DNA from: Aurifilum marmelostoma
Lineage: Eukaryota > Ascomycota > Sordariomycetes > Diaporthales > Cryphonectriaceae
Length of the DNA: 64,000 nt
Direction of reading: 5' to 3'
Assembly: GCA_027559495.1 (NCBI GenBank)
Contig: JAMXSV010000023.1
Coordinates: 558,001 to 622,000 of the forward strand
The notes under the pieces are model-generated. The model was not told the origin of the DNA and did no database searches. It saw only the letters and a program-made list of their open reading frames with translations. Each line of letters begins with the position of its first letter. Within the stretch, counting starts at the first letter, position 1. Below, one piece after another: positions 57,917 to 64,000 of the stretch. Position numbers and translations under genes: made by a program.

Positions 57917-60900
57917 GCCGTCGCCCTGGTTCCAGAAATCTGTTCCCCCCGAAGGCGACCATCAGGTCGTTCACACCTCTCTTCCCTTGGCGCGAAACAT
58001 CGATTGTGGACGCTCATCTGCTATCCCCCCTGAGTTTATATCATTGATAATACAGCATAGCATTATATCCTGTCCTGTGTTATTTTCTCCTTTCTCTTTC
58101 CTTCTTTTTCTTTTCCTTTCTTTTTTCCTTTTTGGAGTTCAACTTTTTACTACTTATTCTTTTTATCTTTCTCAGTCTGGGCGGCATCACTTCATCTACG
58201 AAGCGGAGATAATTTCTTGGGCATCATCTCAAGAAAAGAGGAGGACCAGACTGAAACGGCAACAAACTGAAAAGGATCAACAGACTGACGGCGTTAGTAA
58301 ACTGCACTCTGTTTCGACAAATGATGGAATGACAAGGGCGTTGAGACAGCGGGACAAAAGCTCATCCTTGGAGAAGAGTGATGGCGCCATATATCTGGGC
58401 AGCGGAACTCAGATCGACGGCGCTTGATTGGGGGGGGGGGGGGTTTGGAGGGCCACTACGATGACAGAAGTCTTTTATGCCCCATATCAGATGAAATGGG
58501 CTGGAAATTCCCCCTTCATGAGGGACATGAGTTATGAGGTTTGGTCACGAATTTCACGCAAAAGGCACAACATGATCAACTTTCTCCACCAGAGATGAAG
58601 AGTCTGCTTCTTTCTATTCACTCCTATTTCATGAGCCCTCGGGCGGGCTTGCTTATACACATAGACCGGAAGGAACTCTGATTTTCTGGGGATTTGCTCG
58701 TTTGGTCCTGCGCGTACTGAACAATGAAAATGCGACTGCTAACCTCCAGATCACTGCTGAAGAAGTCTACTTTCCCGCTACAAGCGGCTGCCATCATATG
58801 TCCAAGACCTAGAGGAGCAAGGGGCGACTCGCTTGGACGCCATGATGGTTGCGCCTAGCGGAACACTTCTATGGATGCTTGGGCCCAGACCGCTAGAATG
58901 CTACAAGAAGCAGAGAAAGAAGCAAATGACAGCTTCAGACCAGGGGGAATCACCCGCGCGGTGGAACAAGACAGCCGGCCATCCTTTTTCTCATTAAACG
59001 GTGAGCACAGAATCCTGCCCCCGTGCCGTCCTCGATAGCCATTGCCTCCCTGTTCTCCTCCCCACAATGTCTTGATTTCATTTTCGTTTTCATTTTCAAT
59101 TTTTCTTTCTTTTCTTTCCTTCTTTTCTCCTCGTCTTTCTCACCGACTCCTCTTCGGAAAGAAGAAATTGCCGTCGAACCCAAGCGAAGACCGAATGACG
59201 CCAGTCATTCGGCACGGGTAATATATTGGCAGCACAGGCCCCCCCTCCACCAAACCCCCCTTCCCCATCGATTACTTATTTCCGGGTGAATAGCGCCCTG
59301 TTGAAGATATTCTATTTGCTCCGGGAAAAAAGAAGAAAAAAAAACCAAATAGAAAATGACGCTTATTTGCATGAGACGGCTCGACATCCGCTCGCCGCTC
59401 CCACGCCGCCACGTCTCCCAGCTCGCCGATGTCTCACCTCCCCTTCTCTTTTGGCCCTTTTGTTTTCCTCCCTCTCCCATGTCAGTGGCGGGTGATTCGT
59501 CGGGGTAAAAAGAGGCCAATGAGGCCCTGATCATCATGACTGCCACGGGCTGAAATTGCTGATCGCCATACCCGCTTCCGAAAATGATTTTCTTTGGGGG
59601 GGGGGGGGCGTGGTGAGGAGAAAAAGAAAAGACATAAGCCGCTTTTCTGCCATGGTCATCGTCTCCCTTTTTGTGACTGGTCACACGCGGGAGAGCAAGA
59701 AGAGCACCTTCCTTGATAACAGACACGGAAACGCAACAAGGATGAGCGTGGCCTTGCAGGCAAGCTACCCAGTAGATTGGCGGACTCAGGTTTCGACGCC
59801 AAAAGCAGATGCGTGAATGATACCACACACTGCACACCCAAGCGGGACAGGTTTCTCTAGTCCATGCTTTTTTCCCTGTCAGGTCCTCCTCTTCCTGCTC
59901 GTCCACGGGCTGCCACCGTCTCAGACAAGCCCTGGTTCAGCTCCCCTCTGCTCGCAACTACCTGCCTGTTTGCTGATTAGCACAGTGCGCCTCACACCAT
60001 CACTGGAGAGAACAAGCCATAGGCCAACAGCAAAGTCAGTGGCCCGGGTGGCGTGTGCGCGGGTCGTTCTGAGAAAAAAATTGGAGAAATATTATATAGA
60101 GATATATATAAAGAGATCACGTGGAGAGGTAACAGTAAGCCACGCGCCCATTCAGCCAGTGTATCAGATCATCGATAGTGCCAGGCTGCGAGGGGTTGCA
60201 AGGAGGGGAGGGGGAGTCCGGCTAACACGCAGCATCATTGGCCTGATGTCGTATTGTTTGTTCTTCTTCCAGCTGGATCGGGGCAGGCTTCTGTGACTTG
60301 CTTTGGGTGGACTGACTCTAGAACAAGCATTTCGCCGCAAGCCACGGAAAGCCAGTGTGGTCTGATCTTAAGAGAAAGGCGCTGGGCCAGCCGGGCAGGT
60401 GGCAAAGTGTCTCTTGACCGATGCCCTTACGTGTGTGAGGATGTGAATGAGCCGATGAGAACGATGACGGAAAAGTAGTGATGAGGGACCACGACTAGAG
60501 GATGCTGCCAGCCACCACTGAGAGAGATAACTTTCTATCTCCAGCTCTCGTTCTCGCGACGGTGAAGCTCGATCGATTGCGTAGAACACCATTTGTTGCA
60601 GCTCTTGGTGGCTGTGACGCGTGTTGAACGATACCTAGCAGGGCCGAAAGCCTCGTAATAGGGGTTGGTTCCTAGCAAGGGTTCGAGGCAGACTGGTTGG
60701 CTCAGTGGTGTCCATCCATGAAAGAAAGAGAAACAAAAGGGGTGTCAGGGCTAGAGAGTGTGGATGGCAGCACCGTCAGATCGCAAGCGCGTGTAACCCC
60801 TCCAAGGTTTCTGTCCGGTCCATCGGATATCAAGATTTGCCAACCGGGTTCTCTTTCTTTTTCGTCGTCCGAGACCCTTTTATTTTGCTGCCTCTCGGAC

Positions 60901-61420
60901 GTGTTGCCTCCATTAGGTAGCTTTCTCCCTCCTTGCCGGCCGAGATGATTTGTTTTCTTTTTTCTCTGCAAAATTGACTAATGTGCAAATTGGTGGTGGG
61001 TTTGGCCCTCTTGCGCCGTGTTAACCTCTTGTCTGAACACTTTTATAGTCTGTTTAATTGCAAACACAGATATGGGAGTGATGCGGAAGTTTTACTCATC
61101 AGTTTGATGAAGAAGAACCCTTGGGGTTTTTTTTCTTTAGGACCCATATTCCGTCGAATCCTCCCAAAACCCTAGCCTTCTCTGGGAACGAACTGAGTGA
61201 TGTGTGTCTGGTTCTGTTCGAGTTCTTCTGGGCCCTTGTATGGGCATTCCTTTCCTGTCAATGTCTCCTCAAATATCTGCCGGGTGGGCTCCACCTAACA
61301 ACAATCTTGAACACTCGACAAGGTCAAGTAAAAGTTGCGTAGAGAACGGCTGCCACTGTGGGAAGCCATGATTCACCACGTAGTGTTGGCCTCGCCTTTC
61401 ATCACGCACGCAATTTGAAG
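57917..61420. other. Intergenic region between convergent velC and TPR-protein genes
   Basis: At 3.5 kb this is long for a tail-to-tail spacer, but no gene is convincing. It holds pyrimidine-rich sequence at 58080-58180 and 59085-59160, G14 at 58430-58443 and G13 at 59596-59608. Open frames (for example 59205-59906 on minus) show no family motif. Confidence 0.5.
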
Positions 61421-62849
61421 TCAGGCTTGACCCTCAGCACCGTCGAGGTCCTCTGCCTTGATAGACGAGAGGTAATCTCCATCTGCAAGACGGAACCACT
61501 CTCTGCTCATCAGGCCATGATCAGCCCTCTCCCTCTCGGACAGCGCCATGTTCTCCGTGGCGAGCCGCTCCAGCTCGCCCATCTCCCGGCACGCCTCCAG
61601 CTCGCCAGAAATGGCTGCCTTGAGCAGGTACGCCCGCCGCTCGGGGCTGTCGCGTGGTCCTTCGATCAGGCGGGCGAGCTCGAGGAAGGCACGAGGGTTG
61701 TCGAGCTCCAGAGCGGCCACCCTATACGACTGCTCGGCGGCCCGGCTCTCGCCCTGGCGGCGCAGGATGTCGGCCTGGCCCAGCACGCAGCTGACCTCCC
61801 ATTCCCAGAGGGGCTCACGCGTGGGCGGGAGGGTGAATTCCTGGACTGTGCCTGTGGCAGGGAGGGGTGTCTTGGGGTCCTGGACAGATTCTCTAGAGGA
61901 GTCTTGCGGAGGTCGTGCCACCGTCCGATCAGCCTTCCAGTACGCCTCGGAAGCGCGTCTGAACATAGCGAGGGCCCTCTCGGGATCACCGCCTTGCCTG
62001 GCATCGATGATGCCCTGCAGGGTAAGCGCGTCTGGGTCGTTGCCCTGCCTGAGCAGCTCCTTGAAGCGTGCGTCTGCGGACTGGAAGAGCCTCGTGCCGG
62101 CCGCCCGGTCCTGGAACATCCTATCCGGCATGCTCCTGAAGATGCGGACGAGGGTCAGGGTCGAGGGTTTATAGCCTTGCTCGGAGGCCGAGCGGAGCAT
62201 GTGTGTGCCCAGACGCCAGCGAGGTGCGGTGTTGGCTGAGAGGAGGAGGATGCCAAACCAGTGGAGCAGATAGGGGGATAAGTTGTGGTCTTTTTTGGGG
62301 GAAAATGGGTTAGTCTGGGGGTTCTTCATACACAGGCACAGAAAGACTGACAACATTGATGGGACTACTCTCATCTCACGCACCTCTCTCGAGTCTACTC
62401 CGCCATGCGCTCTCATGCTGTGTGGCAATGGAGACATAGCGCAATGCGCCGTCCATACATTGCTTGGGTGTAAGACTGTTGTTCCCCAGACCCTCGAGGC
62501 TGCTTGTCCATTCCGATAAGGTGGGCACGTCTTGAGCGCCGAAGATGAGCCTGTCTGGTTCTCTCGTTGAAGCTGCTGCTGCTGCTGGGGCTCCTCTGGC
62601 AGAAAGTCTTGGTCCTGAAGACGACGGCGAGGGCTTTGTTGGTATGAATGGTGATGAAGTTGCAGCTGGTGAGTGCCTCACGGGCCTGGGAGATTTTGGT
62701 CTAATGGCCTTGCTTGCATAGTGCCTTGTCCACTGCAGCTCGCTGTCTGTGGCGTTGATGAGCCATGCCGGTGCTGTATGCCACTGTATCTTGCGACAGC
62801 TGCGACATAACAGCCTTGTGGCTGGGCCATCTTTGAGAAGTGCGCTCAT
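61421..62849 (-). CDS. Predicted mitochondrial TPR/Sel1-like repeat protein
   Basis: Two minus-strand exons (62849-62384 and 62289-61421) join exactly to 444 aa. The intron begins GTGCGT and contains GACTAAC before AAAAAG. The N-terminus is basic, free of acidic clusters and followed by RHYASK, a plausible mitochondrial presequence with cleavage site. A Pro/Ser/Ala-rich linker leads to repeated helical hairpins: WFGILLLSAN, SEQGYKPSTLTLVRI, GNDPDALTLQGIIDARQGG with ALAMFRRASEA, LGQADILRRQGESRAAEQSYRVAALE, PRAFLELARLIEG and YLLKAAISGELEACREMGEL. These fit Sel1-like or TPR repeats, which act as protein-binding scaffolds. I do not recognise a named orthologue. A role in mitochondrial complex assembly or translation is a guess from location and fold. 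Confidence 0.78.
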
Positions 62850-63496
62850 GAGTCTGGGACGAGGAGCTTAGAGAGCGCAAGCTTGTTTGACAAAGAGTTG
62901 ATAGAATTTTCTCTTCTTTTCCTCGCTTTCCTATACAATGTTCATCAGTTCTCGCTGCTTCGTGGTTGGGTGATTGGGTGTCTGCATAGATGAGATGCCT
63001 GCTGAGAAGTACAAGTAAGAGCGAAGATTGGGATTCTGAAAAGCTCGTCCAGTTCTCGGTTCAAATCGCGAGGAAGTGAGTGGTTGACTTAGCTGACCAC
63101 TCGAGACTGACGACGAGGTTGGACGAACGAGAAGTGGAGCCCATCACAGGTCCTCTGTAGTGTACATAGTACAACCTCCAGGCCTGTCGAGCTCCCTGGC
63201 ACTTGACCCTGTCCCTGGCCTGGCGGGGCACACGTTCCTCGCACCCCTGGCGCTTCAGGGACCCCCCCCCCCCAGACACTTGTACCACTGTAGTAGTACA
63301 GTAAATACAGTAACCACTCAAGTAAATAGCAACTGGCCGAGCCTCGACGAAACCACGACACGACAGCAAGAGGATACGCAGCAGCGCGTCAGGCGTAGAG
63401 TGGAATGCTCAATGCCAATCAACACCAACACCGACTGACACAAGGACCAGGTTCACCAGGCTGAGACAGGACCAGCGCTCCAGGAAATCCCACACC
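62850..63496. other. Divergent promoter region, TPR gene and right-edge gene
   Basis: No gene is seen in these 647 bp. It holds C12 at 63262-63273 and a cluster of GTAC/ACAGTA words at 63160-63320. Confidence 0.55.
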
Positions 63497-64000
63497 ATGT
63501 CGTCTTCTTCGTCGACAACAGCCACGGGACTGAACCGATCGCGCTCTCTGCGGCAACCCATTGCAGGCCTCGCCAAAACACAAAGGAATAATGAGGCAAA
63601 GAAGGGAGGAGGCGAGGTAGGCAAGGCGGCTCAGGCTGCACCGAAGAGACCTCCGCCAATTACTTCTTCAGCCTCCTCTGCAGCACCTCCTGCGTCGTCT
63701 GACGAGCCACGGACCATGTCTCCAAGCAGGCTGCCCAAGCCTGGTATATCATCGTCGTCGACGGCCTCCTCGATCCCAGCCAGGACACGCTCTGTGACGG
63801 CTACGACAGGAGCCAAAACTACTACCAACATTGCTCCGACCAGAATCGCCGCCGGTACGAGGAGCAGACCGACCTCGGGCATCTTCAGCCTCGACCGCAC
63901 GAGCAACAGCCTCGTAGCAGCGCGCAAGCCTCCGAACAGAAGCCCTGCGGGCGAGGGTTTAGAGCCTTCGTCGTCGAGAACCGTCCGGCCGACGTCCATG
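63497..64000 (+). CDS. N-terminus of a basic, Ser/Pro-rich protein, possibly microtubule-associated (partial)
   Basis: From ATG 63497 (context CACACC-ATG) the frame stays open for 168 codons to the window edge. The segment is disordered, strongly basic (many Arg and Lys, few acidic residues) and rich in Ser, Thr, Ala and Pro. It contains SRLPKPG near residues 77-83 and SSIPAR at 91-96, an SxIP motif in a basic context of the kind that binds EB1 proteins at microtubule plus ends. Similar N-termini occur in kinesin-14 (KlpA/Kar3) and other plus-end trackers, but no catalytic domain is visible, so the family is not assigned. Confidence 0.6.
   Translation, partial: MSSSSSTTATGLNRSRSLRQPIAGLAKTQRNNEAKKGGGEVGKAAQAAPKRPPPITSSASSAAPPASSDEPRTMSPSRLPKPGISSSSTASSIPARTRSVTATTGAKTTTNIAPTRIAAGTRSRPTSGIFSLDRTSNSLVAARKPPNRSPAGEGLEPSSSRTVRPTSM

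Noticed and set aside
59205..59906. 233-codon minus-strand frame downstream of velC
   Set aside because: Crosses a G13 tract and T/A-rich stretches, with no recognisable domain.
63008..63080. Possible tRNA (GGTTCAAATC resembling a B box)
   Set aside because: No A box at the right distance and the arms do not pair as a T-stem or acceptor stem.

Overview
The window is nuclear DNA of a filamentous ascomycete (Pezizomycotina, most likely a Sordariomycete). The evidence is the short GT-AG introns with CTAAC-type branch points, the velvet-family regulator VelC, the GPI-anchored DUF7729 family, the fungal forms of Bdp1, Bre1 and Utp16, and GC-rich third codon positions. I see no bacterial, organellar or viral genes, no CRISPR array and no recognisable transposon. 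Genus and species cannot be fixed from the sequence alone.

Fourteen protein genes are supported, left to right: SET2 (minus, 5' end only), an AT-hook protein (plus), a secreted GH35 beta-galactosidase (minus, with two apparent frameshifts), a four-helix membrane protein (plus), RAD23 (plus), BDP1 (minus), BRE1 (plus), a SARAF homologue (minus), a full-length ABCB-type multidrug transporter (plus), a GPI-anchored DUF7729 protein (plus), UTP16 (minus), velC (plus), a mitochondrial TPR/Sel1-like protein (minus) and the N-terminus of a basic low-complexity protein (plus, cut by the right edge). Exon boundaries were worked out by hand. Except in the GH35 gene, every spliced reading frame closes exactly.

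Density is uneven. The stretch 22.5-32.7 kb (RAD23, BDP1, BRE1, SARAF) is compact, with spacers of about 0.8 kb. Several other genes have 3-6.6 kb of upstream non-coding DNA (AT-hook gene, membrane protein, ABC transporter, DUF7729 gene, velC). These spacers are full of pyrimidine tracts, microsatellites and runs of 10-15 G or C.

The genes do not form one pathway. Two write transcription-linked histone marks (Set2 on H3K36, Bre1 on H2B), Bdp1 serves RNA polymerase III, Utp16 serves the small-subunit processome, Rad23 links DNA repair to the proteasome and VelC is a developmental regulator. The rest act at membranes, the cell surface or outside the cell.

The most unusual signals are: six copies of a TAGTACC word within 1.04 kb upstream of the DUF7729 gene, two of them forming a perfect inverted repeat; the two homopolymer frameshifts in an otherwise complete GH35 gene; an intron in the AT-hook gene that stays open when retained; and an intron whose retention would remove the RING domain of Bre1.
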